A DNA stretch of 64,000 nucleotides from CAWDVR01 sp044869805 (GCA_044869805.1 JBIOXV010000005.1:183483-247482), one strand, 5' to 3'. Shown: positions 19,298-28,701, counted from the first letter of the stretch. Notes: generated by a model not told the origin, from the sequence alone. Translations and numbers: made by a program.

Positions 19298-19486
19298 TGC
19301 GCTCTCCCTTCGCTCTTACAAACTATGAAGAAATTCATACCTTGCAGGCCTCCCTGTAGTGCCGGGTGCGCAGATGAGCGGGACAGAAGATTGCGCGTCG
19401 TTGCCCCAGCCGACGCCGGTCATGCACTCTATGGGTGGACGGCCGCAAACCAGCCTCTTTACCGTTCCGCCGGAGACCGCCGAAGG
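19298..19486. promoter_or_regulatory. Divergent intergenic region with a TATGAA-N4-TTCATA inverted repeat
   Basis: This gap separates the NRPS operon (minus) from the ADOP permease (plus) and should hold both promoters. It is clearly AT-richer near the NRPS start. At 19324-19339 there is a perfect inverted repeat, TATGAA gaaa TTCATA, centred about 35 nt upstream of the NRPS GTG; that is a plausible operator or promoter-overlapping site. I could not fix convincing -35/-10 pairs on either strand. Confidence 0.5.
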
Positions 19487-21967
19487 ATGGACCGCCTCGT
19501 CCACGACCTGCGCTTCGCCGTCCGCATCTCCAGCAAGGCCCCGGTGGTCACCCTGGCGGCGCTGCTCTCGCTCGCCCTGGGGATCGGCGCCAACACCGCG
19601 ATCTTCACCCTCGTCAACGCCTTCTTCCTGCGCGGCCTGCCGGTCGAGCGGCCGGACCGTCTGGTCAACCTCTACACCACAGGCGAGGACAAGCAGCTCA
19701 GCAACTCGCTGCGCATCTCGCATCCGAACTTCGTCGACCTCCAGGGCCTCGGCCGCCTGTTCGCCGGCCTCACCGAGATCGGCTTTGCACCGGCCGACCT
19801 CAACCTCGGCGACGGGGAGCCCGAACCGATCGCCGGCCAGATGGTGTCCGCCAACTTCTTCGCCATGCTGGGGGTCATGCCGGCCCTCGGCCGCTTCTTC
19901 GCCGCCGGCGAGGACCAGGGAGAGGGCGGGCATCCGTTCCTGGTGCTCAACCACGGCTTCTGGAGCCGCCGCCTGGGAGCGGACCGCGCCATCGTCGGCC
20001 GCACCCTGACGCTCAACGGCAAGCCGTTCACAGTCGTCGGCGTGGCGCCGCCGGGCTTCCGCGGCACCCTCTTGCTCATCGACCCCGCTTTCTGGGTGCC
20101 GACATCCGAGCGCGCCGCCTTCCTGCAGGCCGAGCAGCGGCGGATGTTCGACGACCGCCGCGCCCTCCTCATGCGGGCCTACGCCAGGCTCAGGGACGGT
20201 GTCTCGGTGGGCGAAGCCCGGGAGGCCGTGCGCGCCCTGGGGGCGAGCCTGGCGCAGGAGCACCCGGTCGAGAACCGGGCGCGGGGCCTCGACCTGCTGC
20301 CGATCGCCGAGGCGATGGTAGATCCCGAGCAGCGCAAGTTCTACCGCGGCCTCGGGGCACTGCTGATGGCGATCGTCGGGCTGGTGCTGCTGGTGGCCTG
20401 CAGCAACGTCGCCAACCTCCTCCTCGGCCGCGCCCGCGCCCGGCACCGGGAGATCGCCGTCCGCCTCGCGCTCGGCGCACCACGGCGGCGGCTGGTCCTG
20501 CAACTGCTGACCGAGAGCCTGCTGCTGGCGCTGGTGGCGGGCGGGCTCGGCCTGCTGTTCGCCGTCTGGGGCCGCAACCTGCTGTGGGCGCTGCGCCCGG
20601 CCGCGCTGGCAAACGCGCCGCTCGACCTCTCCTTCGACCTGCGAGTGTTGGCTTTCAGCCTCGGCCTCTCGCTCGTGACCGGGCTCCTCTTCGGCCTCGC
20701 GCCGGCGATCCAGGCGACCCGCCCGGCGCTGGTGGCGGAGCTCAAACAGGAGAGCGATACCGCCTCCGGCGGCACCCGGGTACTGTCGATCAAGAACCTG
20801 CTGGTAGCCTTCCAGATCGCTCTCTGCGTCGTCTGCCTGGTGGCCGCCGGCCTGGCGATCCGCAGCCTCTCGCGGCTGGCGGAGGTCGATCTCGGTTTCG
20901 CGCCCGGCGCTCTCGCCTCCCTGCGCCTCGACCTCGGCCGCCAGGGGTTCGACGCCGCCACCGGCGCCCAGGTCTTCGATCGCGCCCTCGAGCGCGCCCG
21001 TACCTTGCCCGGCGTCGAAGCGGCAACCCTCGGCAACAGCCTGCCGCTCGCGGAGGGCGGCACGGTGCGCACCATCCAGATCGAGGGCCGCCCGGCCGAC
21101 GCCGCCGACAACAACCTGCTGGTGCGGGTGGCGGTGGTCGAGCCGGGCTTCTTCCGCGTCGCCGGCATCCCTCTCCTCGCCGGCCGCGACCTCGAAGACC
21201 TCGACCGCCAGGGCTCGCTGCCGGTGGCGGTCGTCAACCAAGCGATGGCACGCCTGTGCTGGCCGCAGGCGGACCCGCTGGAAGAGCGCTTCACCATCTT
21301 CGGCGCCCCGGGAGCGAGGCGGGTGGTGGGGGTGGTGGGCGACAGCAAGCAGGCGGCGATCGGCGAGGCGGCCCAGCCCCAGATCTACCTCAGCCGGCAC
21401 CAGACCTACGTGCCGTCAATGGCGCTCCTGCTGCGCGCCTCGGAAGACCCGGCGCGCGTCCTCGGCCGGGTGCGCGACGAGATCCACCATCTCCATCCCA
21501 ACCTGCCGCTGCTCGACGTCGGCACCATGACCGAGCGCGTCGAGCGGAGCCTCGGCCAGAGCCGCAGCTTCGCCCGCCTGCTCTCCGGCTTCGGCCTGCT
21601 GGCGCTGGTGCTCGCCGCGCTCGGCGTTTACGGCGTCGCCTCCTACTCGGTCGCGCAGCGCAGCCGGGAGCTCGGGGTGCGCACCGCCTTGGGCGCCGCC
21701 CCCGGCGCCATCGTGAAGATGATCCTCGGCCAGGGCGGCCGGATCGCCGCCCTGGGCCTGGCCGCCGGGGTCGCCGCCGCGCTGGCGCTCGCCTTCGCCG
21801 CCGGGCCCACTCTCGGCCGGCTGTACTTCGGCGTCGCGGGGAGCGACCTTGCGACCTACGCCGGCTCCTGCCTGGTGCTGGCACTGGTGGCGCTCGCCGC
21901 CAACTGGGTGCCGGCCCGCCGGGCGACCGGTGTCGACCCGGCGAAGATCCTGCGTCTCGAGCGATGA
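19487..21967 (+). CDS. ADOP-type (MacB/FtsX-like) ABC permease
   Basis: Membrane protein of about 826 aa with the layout of acidobacterial duplicated orphan permeases. It starts with MDRLVHDLRFAVR and a first helix (VTLAALLSLALGIGANTAIF), then a periplasmic MacB-type domain, a block of FtsX helices including LVACSNVANLLLGRARARHREIAVRLALGA, a second periplasmic domain, and a second FtsX block ending near GVDPAKILRLER. No ATP-binding domain is fused to it and no ATPase gene is adjacent, as is usual for this family. The ATG at 19487 was chosen because the homology begins there; codons upstream do not look like protein. Function in this family is poorly known; it may take part in export. Its divergence from the NRPS genes allows, but does not prove, a link to the peptide product. 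Confidence 0.88.
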   Translation: MDRLVHDLRFAVRISSKAPVVTLAALLSLALGIGANTAIFTLVNAFFLRGLPVERPDRLVNLYTTGEDKQLSNSLRISHPNFVDLQGLGRLFAGLTEIGFAPADLNLGDGEPEPIAGQMVSANFFAMLGVMPALGRFFAAGEDQGEGGHPFLVLNHGFWSRRLGADRAIVGRTLTLNGKPFTVVGVAPPGFRGTLLLIDPAFWVPTSERAAFLQAEQRRMFDDRRALLMRAYARLRDGVSVGEAREAVRALGASLAQEHPVENRARGLDLLPIAEAMVDPEQRKFYRGLGALLMAIVGLVLLVACSNVANLLLGRARARHREIAVRLALGAPRRRLVLQLLTESLLLALVAGGLGLLFAVWGRNLLWALRPAALANAPLDLSFDLRVLAFSLGLSLVTGLLFGLAPAIQATRPALVAELKQESDTASGGTRVLSIKNLLVAFQIALCVVCLVAAGLAIRSLSRLAEVDLGFAPGALASLRLDLGRQGFDAATGAQVFDRALERARTLPGVEAATLGNSLPLAEGGTVRTIQIEGRPADAADNNLLVRVAVVEPGFFRVAGIPLLAGRDLEDLDRQGSLPVAVVNQAMARLCWPQADPLEERFTIFGAPGARRVVGVVGDSKQAAIGEAAQPQIYLSRHQTYVPSMALLLRASEDPARVLGRVRDEIHHLHPNLPLLDVGTMTERVERSLGQSRSFARLLSGFGLLALVLAALGVYGVASYSVAQRSRELGVRTALGAAPGAIVKMILGQGGRIAALGLAAGVAAALALAFAAGPTLGRLYFGVAGSDLATYAGSCLVLALVALAANWVPARRATGVDPAKILRLER

Positions 21968-22027
21968 GCGCCGCATGGCCGCTCGCCTAGATGCCGCAGC
22001 CGGAGTTCTCGCTCGCCACGGGAACCC

Positions 22028-24664
22028 ATGACCCAGCCCTCCATCCTCTGGCTCGGCGCCCTGCTGCTGCTCGCCAACGGCGTGAGCCTTGCCCTCACGG
22101 GCGGCCCCACGGCACTGCGACTCGCCCAGGTACTCCTCCACCCGGTGCTCGGCGTGGCGCTGCTCGCGGGCTTCGCCGGCTGGTGGAGGCGGCAGCCGGA
22201 GGCCACGGCAGGCATCGGGAGAGCGGTGCTGCCGCTCGCCCTCACCGCCACCGGCCTCGGCGCCCTGCTGCCGTGGCTCGTCCGCGTGCCCTGGCGCTCC
22301 GCCGTCGCCGCCCTGCACTGGGTGGCGGTCTTCGCCGGCCTCGCCGTGCTGCTCGCCGCCCTGCGCGGCGCCGGCCAGAGCTCCCGCTGGTTGCTCTCGG
22401 CCCTGGGGCTCGCCGCCGCCGCGCTCGCCCTCGCCCTGCACCCGCTGCTCGCCGGCCGGGAGACCGCCGCGCGGGACACCGCAGCCCGGGCGCTCGCGAA
22501 TCCCCTCCCGCCCGCCACCCTGGAGGGCGAGGCCCTTGGCGGAGCGGGCGGTGCTTTCTACCCCTCGGCCGCCCGCACCGCGGACGGAGCCTCGAGGCCG
22601 GCGCAGGTCGCACCGCCGGCCCAGAGCTGCGGCCGCAGCGGCTGCCACCCGCGCGAGCTCGCCGAATGGGAGGCTTCGCCCCATCGCTGGGCGGGTCTCG
22701 ACAACCCCTGGTATGCCGCGTCGCTCGCCGACTTCGTGGCCCATGGCCCCGGGTCCGCCCGCGCCGGCCAGTGGTGCGCCGGCTGCCACACCCCCGAGCT
22801 GCTGCTCGCCGGCCGCGCCGGAGGCGAGCCGGCCGCGCTCGCCGTGGAGCCTCTGGCCAATGCCGGCGTCTCCTGCACCGCCTGCCACGGTATGAGCCGG
22901 GTGCGCAGCACCACCGGCAACGCCGACTTCGAGCTCGACTCGACGGCCCTCGAGCGCCTGGCCACCTCGCCCGGCACGCTCGCCCGCGGCCTCCACGACC
23001 TGTGGCTACGCCTCGACCCCGAGTCGCACCGCCGCGCGTTCGCTCGGCCCCTGCTCTCCGGGGTCGCCGCCTCCGAGATGTGCGGGAGCTGCCACAAGTC
23101 CCACCTCGACCGGCCGCTCAACGGCTACCGCTTGCTGCCGGTGATGAACGACTACGATCCCTGGCAGGGGGCCAGCATCTCCGGCCAGGGAATCGAACGC
23201 AGCCTCTACTTCCCGCCGCCGCAGGGCTGCGTCGACTGCCACATGACGCCCAGCCCGGCCGAACGCCAGGGCGGCATGGCGGCGGAAGCCGTCTCCCATC
23301 GATTCGTGGGCGCCAACACCGCGCTGCCCACTTTGCACGGTGACCGCGAGCAGCTCGCGGCGGTCGAGTCCTTCCTGCGCGAGGGCCAGCTCAGCCTCGA
23401 CCTCTTCGCGATCGCCGAGGGCCGCGGCATCGGCGTCGAGCCCGAGCCCGGCAAGGTGGAGGCGATCTTCGGGCCCCTCGACCGCATCCCGGCCAGCGTG
23501 CGGCGCGGCGAGTCCACAGCCCTCGATCTCGTGGTGCGCGCGCGGCGCCTCGGCCACCAGTTCCCGGGCGGCAAGACGGACCTGACCGACTGCTGGCTCG
23601 AGGTCGTGGCGACCGATGAGCACGGCCGGACGATCTTTGCGAGCGGCGGCACGGCACCCGGCGCCCGGGACGGCGAGGAGGGGGACGTCGAGCCCTCGGC
23701 GCACTTCTTCCGCAGCCTGTGGATCGACGGCCAAGGCCGCGCCATCGAGCGCCACGACATGCACGATGCGCGGGCGGTGATCTACGTGCGGCGCATGGAG
23801 ACCAACACCGCGAACGTCGTCCGCTTCCGCCTCGACGTGCCGCCGGAGACGGGAGACCAGCTCACGGTGACGGCGCGGCTGCGCTATCGGCCGTTCCGCC
23901 CGAGCTTCGACCGCTGGGTCTTCGCCGGGCGGACGCCGCCCGCCGTGGCGCCCGTCACCCTCGCCGAGGCCCGTGCGGCCCTCGCCGTGCTGGACGCCGG
24001 CGCGAGCCTTCCCGAGATGACCCCGCCTCCCCACCCGGAAGACGCCTTGCGCTGGTACGACTACGGCATCGGCCTCGCGCTGCAAGGCGACTTCCGAGGC
24101 GCGCGGCCGGCGCTGCGCAAAGTGGTGAAGCTCGATCCCGGCTTCGCCGAGGGCTGGGTGACGGTGGGGCGGCTGGCGGTCGTCGCCGGCGACCTCGTGG
24201 AGGCCCGGGAGACCCTCGATCGGGCCCTGGGGCTCGATCCCGCCAACGTCCGCGCCAAGCACTTCCTCGGCCTCACCGAGCGCGCCGGCGGCAACTTCCC
24301 GCGCGCCATCGAGCTGCTCTCGGCCGCGGCCGCCCGCTATCCGCGGGACACCGGCATCCAGACCCAGCTCGGCAACACCCTCCTCCAGAGCGGCGATCAG
24401 CGGGCCGCGGCCACTGCCTTCCAGCAGGTGATTGCCGTCGACCCCGAGGACGGTGGCGCCCACTTCAGCCTCGCCCGCATCTACCGCGCGCTGGGAGACA
24501 TGGAAGCCGCCGACCGCCACCAGGCCCTGTTCGAGCGCTACAAGGCCGACGAGACCGCTCAGCAGCTCACCCGGCCGTATCTCGAGCGTCATCCCTACGA
24601 CAATCTCGAGCGCCAGCGCGTGCACGAGCACCGCACCAGCACCCCGACGGAGACCCCGCGATGA
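22028..24664 (+). CDS. Membrane-anchored multihaem c-type cytochrome with TPR tail
   Basis: Protein of 878 aa. Residues 1-150 contain four or five membrane helices; a periplasmic cytochrome c554-like part follows. Four canonical haem motifs are visible (CAGCH about 252, CTACH about 283, CGSCH about 351, CVDCH about 401), plus an earlier CGRSGCH near 200 with four residues between the cysteines (CX4CH). Residues about 680-850 form TPR repeats. It probably carries electrons at the periplasmic face of the membrane; donor and acceptor are unknown. It starts 60 nt after the permease and overlaps the next gene by ATGA, so it is coupled to the CRTAC1 lipoprotein. Cytochrome-TPR proteins paired with CRTAC1 proteins are a recurring acidobacterial arrangement. 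Confidence 0.85.
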   Translation: MTQPSILWLGALLLLANGVSLALTGGPTALRLAQVLLHPVLGVALLAGFAGWWRRQPEATAGIGRAVLPLALTATGLGALLPWLVRVPWRSAVAALHWVAVFAGLAVLLAALRGAGQSSRWLLSALGLAAAALALALHPLLAGRETAARDTAARALANPLPPATLEGEALGGAGGAFYPSAARTADGASRPAQVAPPAQSCGRSGCHPRELAEWEASPHRWAGLDNPWYAASLADFVAHGPGSARAGQWCAGCHTPELLLAGRAGGEPAALAVEPLANAGVSCTACHGMSRVRSTTGNADFELDSTALERLATSPGTLARGLHDLWLRLDPESHRRAFARPLLSGVAASEMCGSCHKSHLDRPLNGYRLLPVMNDYDPWQGASISGQGIERSLYFPPPQGCVDCHMTPSPAERQGGMAAEAVSHRFVGANTALPTLHGDREQLAAVESFLREGQLSLDLFAIAEGRGIGVEPEPGKVEAIFGPLDRIPASVRRGESTALDLVVRARRLGHQFPGGKTDLTDCWLEVVATDEHGRTIFASGGTAPGARDGEEGDVEPSAHFFRSLWIDGQGRAIERHDMHDARAVIYVRRMETNTANVVRFRLDVPPETGDQLTVTARLRYRPFRPSFDRWVFAGRTPPAVAPVTLAEARAALAVLDAGASLPEMTPPPHPEDALRWYDYGIGLALQGDFRGARPALRKVVKLDPGFAEGWVTVGRLAVVAGDLVEARETLDRALGLDPANVRAKHFLGLTERAGGNFPRAIELLSAAAARYPRDTGIQTQLGNTLLQSGDQRAAATAFQQVIAVDPEDGGAHFSLARIYRALGDMEAADRHQALFERYKADETAQQLTRPYLERHPYDNLERQRVHEHRTSTPTETPR

Positions 24665-26427
24665 CGCTTCGCCAACCCGCGACCGCCCGCTGCCGACGCC
24701 AGGGCGCCATCGCCCTGAGCCTGCTCTTGAGCCTCGCCGCCTGCGGCCCGAAGGACGGGCCCCCCGGTGGGAGCCCGGGTGGCTCGCCGGACGCGCAGCC
24801 GCCGGGCCGGGGTCCGGCGACTGCCGCCCACGACGCGGGCGCCGGCTCCCGGGCCGAGGTCCGCTTCACCGACGTGACCGCGGCCAGCGGGATCGCCTGG
24901 CGGCACAACACCGGGGCCTTCGGCAAGAAGTGGTTGCCGGAGACGCTCGGTCCGGGGGTCGTGGTGCTGGACGCCGACGGCGACCGCAGGCTCGACCTGC
25001 TGTTCGTCAACGGCCGCAACTTCGCCGGCCAACCCGGCGAGGCGACCCCGCCCGCGCTCTACTTGAACCGGGGCGGCCTGCGTTTCACCCTCGCCGGAAG
25101 AGACGCCGGCTTGAGCTTTTCCGCCTACTGCCTGGGAGGTAGCGCCGCCGACGTCGACAACGACGGCGACGGCGACCTGTTTCTCTCCTGCCTCGGCCGT
25201 GACCTGCTACTGCGCAACGACGGCGGTCGCTTCGTCGACCTGACGGACGCCGCCGGCCTCACCCGCGACCACGAGCTCGGGGCGGGCGCGGCCTTCTTCG
25301 ACGCCGACAACGACGGCCACCTGGACCTCTACGTCACCCGCTACGTCACCTGGACACCCGGCGGCGACGTCTTCTGCTCGCTCGACGGCAAGACCAAGTC
25401 CTACTGCACGCCGGTGCTCTACCAGGGCGCCTCGCCACGCTTCTACCGCGGGCGGGGTGACGGCACCTTCGAGGAGCGCACGCGGGCGGCGGGCTTCTTC
25501 GACCCCCAGGCCAAGACCCTGGCCGCGGTGCCGCTCGACCTCGACCAGGACGGCTGGATCGACCTCGCGGTCGCCGGGGACACCTATCCCAACCTGCTCT
25601 ATCGAAACCGTGGCGATGGGACCTTCGAGGAGATCGGCGCCGCCTCCGGCATCGCCTACTCCGACACCGGCACCGCCCGCGGCGGCATGGGCGTCGACGC
25701 CGCGGACTACAATCGCTCCGGCCGGCCGAGCGTGGTGATCAGCTACTTCGCCAACGAGATGGTCGGCCTGTACGAAAACCAGGGCAACCAGATGTTCACC
25801 GACGTCGCCCCCAGCTCGGACGTGGGCCGCAACACGCTGCTGACCCTCGGCTGGGCGACGCTGTTCTTCGACTACGACCTCGACGGCTGGCTCGACCTGC
25901 TGGTGGCCAACGGCCACCTCGACGAGCAGGTGGAGAACGTGCAGGCGCTGGTCGAGTACGACGAGCCGCAGCAGCTCTTCCACAACCAGGGCGCGGGCCG
26001 GTTCGTGGAGGTCACCTCGACCGCCGGCGGTGACCTCGCCAACCCGCTGGTGGCCCGCGGCGGCGCCTTCGCCGACTTCGACGACGACGGTGACCTGGAC
26101 GTGGTGCTGACCACCAACGGCGGCCCCGCGAAGCTGTTCGAGAACCGCGGCACGGGCTACGGACACTGGCTGCGGCTGAGCCTGCGCGGCACCGAGAGCA
26201 ACCGCGACGGCCTCGGTGCAAGGATCGAGGTGAGAGCCGGCGGCGGCACCCAGAGCTGGCTGGTGCGCACCGGCGGGAGCTACCTGTCGCAGTCCCAGAT
26301 CGACCCCGTCTTCGGCCTCGGCACCGCGCCCCAGGCCGACGAGGTCAAGGTCCACTGGCCCTCTGGCAAGCTGACCACGTTGACCCAGGTCCCAGGCGAC
26401 CAGCGGGTCGAGGTGCGAGAAGAGTAG
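24661..26427 (+). CDS. CRTAC1-family lipoprotein (FG-GAP repeats, ASPIC/UnbV)
   Basis: Protein of 588 aa with a lipoprotein signal (lipobox LAAC, Cys about 28). A beta-propeller of FG-GAP/VCBS repeats follows, with many calcium-binding-like stretches such as DADGDRRLD, DVDNDGDGD, DADNDGHLD and DFDDDGDLD. The C-terminus is an ASPIC/UnbV domain (SNRDGLGARIEV, then VHWPSGK). The start codon overlaps the stop of the cytochrome gene (ATGA), so the two are coupled. It is predicted to sit on the outside of a membrane and bind a partner; enzymatic activity is not evident. Confidence 0.9.
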   Translation: MTLRQPATARCRRQGAIALSLLLSLAACGPKDGPPGGSPGGSPDAQPPGRGPATAAHDAGAGSRAEVRFTDVTAASGIAWRHNTGAFGKKWLPETLGPGVVVLDADGDRRLDLLFVNGRNFAGQPGEATPPALYLNRGGLRFTLAGRDAGLSFSAYCLGGSAADVDNDGDGDLFLSCLGRDLLLRNDGGRFVDLTDAAGLTRDHELGAGAAFFDADNDGHLDLYVTRYVTWTPGGDVFCSLDGKTKSYCTPVLYQGASPRFYRGRGDGTFEERTRAAGFFDPQAKTLAAVPLDLDQDGWIDLAVAGDTYPNLLYRNRGDGTFEEIGAASGIAYSDTGTARGGMGVDAADYNRSGRPSVVISYFANEMVGLYENQGNQMFTDVAPSSDVGRNTLLTLGWATLFFDYDLDGWLDLLVANGHLDEQVENVQALVEYDEPQQLFHNQGAGRFVEVTSTAGGDLANPLVARGGAFADFDDDGDLDVVLTTNGGPAKLFENRGTGYGHWLRLSLRGTESNRDGLGARIEVRAGGGTQSWLVRTGGSYLSQSQIDPVFGLGTAPQADEVKVHWPSGKLTTLTQVPGDQRVEVREE

Positions 26428-26445
26428 GGGTTGGCCGAGCTGAAC

Positions 26446-28131
26446 ATGGGCTACCGCCGACTGGCCGCCGCCGCTCTCGCGATCCCGATTCTCGCCGCCT
26501 CCTGCGCCCCGCCGGTGGCGCATGACCTGGTGATCAGGAACGCCGTGCTCTACGACGGCTCGGGCGGCGCGCCGGTGCGCGGCGACCTCGCCGTGGACGG
26601 GGACGCGATCGCCGCCGTGGGCGAGCTCGGTCGGCACCGCGGCCGGCGCGAGATCGATGCCGGCGGCCTGGCCCTGGCGCCGGGCTTCATCAACGTGCTG
26701 TCCTGGGCCACCGAGTCGCTGTGGGTCGACGGCCGCTCGCTCTCCGACGTCCGCCAGGGGGTGACGCTCGAGATCTTCGGCGAGGGCTGGTCGCAGGGGC
26801 CGCTCGACGAGGAGATGAAGCAGGAGGTCGTGCGCCAGCAGGGAGACATCCGCTACGACGTCACCTGGACCTCGCTCGGCGAGTACCTCGACCAGCTCGC
26901 CGGGCGCGGCATCTCGACCAACGTCGCCTCCTTCGTCGGCGCCACCACGGTGCGCATCCACGAGCTGGGGTATGCCGACCGGCCGCCGACGCCCGAGGAG
27001 CTTTCCCGCATGCAGGCGCTGGTACGGCAGGCGATGGAGGATGGGGCCCTGGGCGTCGGCTCGTCGCTGATCTATCCGCCCGCCTTCTACGCCGAGACCG
27101 ACGAGCTGGTGGCCCTCTGCCGGGTGGCTGCCGAGCACGGCGGGATCTATATCTCCCATCTGCGCAGCGAGGGTGACCGCTGGCTCGAGGCGATCGACGA
27201 GCTGATCGAGATCTCCCGCCGCGCCGGCCTGCCGGCCGAGATCTACCATCTGAAGGCGGCCGGTCGGCAGAACTGGGGCAAGCTCCCGGCGGCGATCGCC
27301 AGGATCGAGGCTGCCCGCGCCGAGGGTCTGAAGATCACCGCCGACATGTACACCTACACCGCCGGCGCCACCAGCCTCGCGGCCACGCTGCCACCCTGGG
27401 TGCAGGAAGGGGGCCTGGAGCCCTTCCTCGCCCGGCTGCGCGATCTGGCCACGCGCCGCAAGCTGGTAGCGGAGATGAACGACCCTCAGGCCCCGTGGGA
27501 GAACTTCTTCCTCGGTGCCGGGCCGGAGAAAATCCTCCTCGCCGGCTTCAAGACCGAGGCGTTGAAGCCCCTGACCGGCAAGACGCTCGCCGAGGCGGCG
27601 GCGCTGCGCGGCACCCGGCCGGAGGAGACGGCGATGGACCTGCTGGTGGAGGACGAGGGAGGGGTCGGCGCCATCTACTTCCTGATGTCCGAGGACAACG
27701 TCAAGCGCCAGCTCGCCCTGCCCTGGGTGAGCTTCGGCTCCGATGCGCCGTCGCAGGCGCCGGAAGGGGTCTTTCTGAAGTCCAGCACCCATCCGCGGGC
27801 CTACGGCAACTTCGCCCGCCTGCTGGGCCGCTACGTGCGCGAGGAGAAAGTGATGCCGCTCGAGGAGGCGATCCGCCGCCTGACCTCGCTGCCGGCCGAG
27901 AACCTCCACCTGGGCAAGCGCGGCCGACTCGCGCCGGGCTACGCCGCCGACCTCGCGATATTCGACCCGGCACGGATCGCCGACCACGCCACCTTCGAGG
28001 ACCCGCAGCAGCTCGCGACTGGCATGGTGCACGTCTTCGTCAACGGCGTGCAGGTCCTGGCCGACGGCGAGCACACCGGCGCCAAGCCGGGGCGGGTGGT
28101 CAAGAGGCAGGCGTCGCCACGCGACTCGTAG
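26446..28131 (+). CDS. Amidohydrolase lipoprotein related to N-acyl-D-amino-acid deacylases
   Basis: Protein of about 561 aa with a lipoprotein signal (ILAASC, Cys20) followed by an amidohydrolase domain: composite beta-sandwich (HDLVIRNAVLYDGSG), the core barrel, YHLKAAG matching the HHK region of D-aminoacylases, FGSDAPS near the catalytic Asp, and a C-terminal GRLAPGYAADLAIFDP strand. The first metal motif is absent: where HxH is usual (PGFIDxHxH) it reads PGFINVLSWATES. I recall relatives with the same substitution, so it may be a subfamily rather than a decay product. ATG 26446 was preferred over TTG 26431 because it directly precedes the signal peptide; both are in frame. It starts 18 nt after the CRTAC1 gene. 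The substrate cannot be read from the sequence. Confidence 0.82.
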   Translation: MGYRRLAAAALAIPILAASCAPPVAHDLVIRNAVLYDGSGGAPVRGDLAVDGDAIAAVGELGRHRGRREIDAGGLALAPGFINVLSWATESLWVDGRSLSDVRQGVTLEIFGEGWSQGPLDEEMKQEVVRQQGDIRYDVTWTSLGEYLDQLAGRGISTNVASFVGATTVRIHELGYADRPPTPEELSRMQALVRQAMEDGALGVGSSLIYPPAFYAETDELVALCRVAAEHGGIYISHLRSEGDRWLEAIDELIEISRRAGLPAEIYHLKAAGRQNWGKLPAAIARIEAARAEGLKITADMYTYTAGATSLAATLPPWVQEGGLEPFLARLRDLATRRKLVAEMNDPQAPWENFFLGAGPEKILLAGFKTEALKPLTGKTLAEAAALRGTRPEETAMDLLVEDEGGVGAIYFLMSEDNVKRQLALPWVSFGSDAPSQAPEGVFLKSSTHPRAYGNFARLLGRYVREEKVMPLEEAIRRLTSLPAENLHLGKRGRLAPGYAADLAIFDPARIADHATFEDPQQLATGMVHVFVNGVQVLADGEHTGAKPGRVVKRQASPRDS

Positions 28132-28184
28132 GGGCGGCCCTCGAGGCCGCCCTGATGGAGGGCAGGCACAAGGCCTGCCCCTAC
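28128..28184. repeat. REP-like double palindrome between convergent genes
   Basis: The element is bounded by GTAG and CTAC and holds two back-to-back hairpins: GGGCGGCC ctcga GGCCGCCC and GGGCAGGC acaag GCCTGCCC. It lies exactly between two convergent genes and supplies both stop codons (TAG at 28129-28131 on plus, TAG at 28183-28181 on minus). GTAGGGGC...CTAC elements of this kind are scattered through many genomes as repetitive palindromes; here it may also act as a bidirectional terminator. Confidence 0.75.
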
Positions 28185-28696
28185 GAGGAAGCTCTCTTGC
28201 GCCCCGATTTCCATCTCGCCAGCTCCGCCCGCAGCTCGGTGATCTCCTTGTCTTGCTCGGCGACCCTGCACTGCAGCGCTTCCACTTCTTCCTCCTCCGA
28301 CTCGGGCTGAGGCGCCTCGACCAGCCGCACCAGCTCGGCCAGGGACTCGGGGCCGGGCACGGGCTCGCCCAACGCGGCGGGCGCCGTGGCCAGCGAGCGG
28401 CAGAAGCGCGCCAGGCGCGCCGCATTGCGGTCGCCGGCCACCAGGGCGCCGTCGCCCGTCGCGACCCCGGCCAGGAAGAGGGGCCGGCCGCCGGCGGCCG
28501 CGGCGAGCTCGCCGCTCACGGCGCCGCCGGAGCGGGCGAGCGAGAGCAGGAAGTCGAGCAGCGGCGCCGCGCCGGCGTCGGCCACCAGCAGCGCCAGGGT
28601 CATGCCCGGGGCCAGCGCCGCGGCGCCGGCGAGGACCGCCAGCACCTTGCCACGCCGGTCACAGCGCAGCAGGAGCTCGACGGTCGGGCGGCGCAT
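28181..28696 (-). CDS. Unknown protein with PAS-like N-terminus and coiled-coil tail
   Basis: Protein of 171 aa that I cannot assign. The first 110 residues (beginning MRRPTVELLLRCDRRGKVL, later PLFLAGVATGDGALVAGD) look like the small PAS-like sensor domain found at the N-terminus of some histidine kinases. No kinase part is present. The last 45 residues are rich in Glu, Lys and Leu (PESEEEEVEALQ, AEQDKEITELRAELARWK) and probably form a coiled coil. It may dimerise or attach to a partner kinase. ATG 28696 lies 5 nt downstream of the apaG stop, so it is cotranscribed with apaG. Its stop codon comes from the REP-like element. Confidence 0.7.
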   Translation of the reverse strand: MRRPTVELLLRCDRRGKVLAVLAGAAALAPGMTLALLVADAGAAPLLDFLLSLARSGGAVSGELAAAAGGRPLFLAGVATGDGALVAGDRNAARLARFCRSLATAPAALGEPVPGPESLAELVRLVEAPQPESEEEEVEALQCRVAEQDKEITELRAELARWKSGRKRASS

Positions 28697-28701
28697 GGAA
28701 G

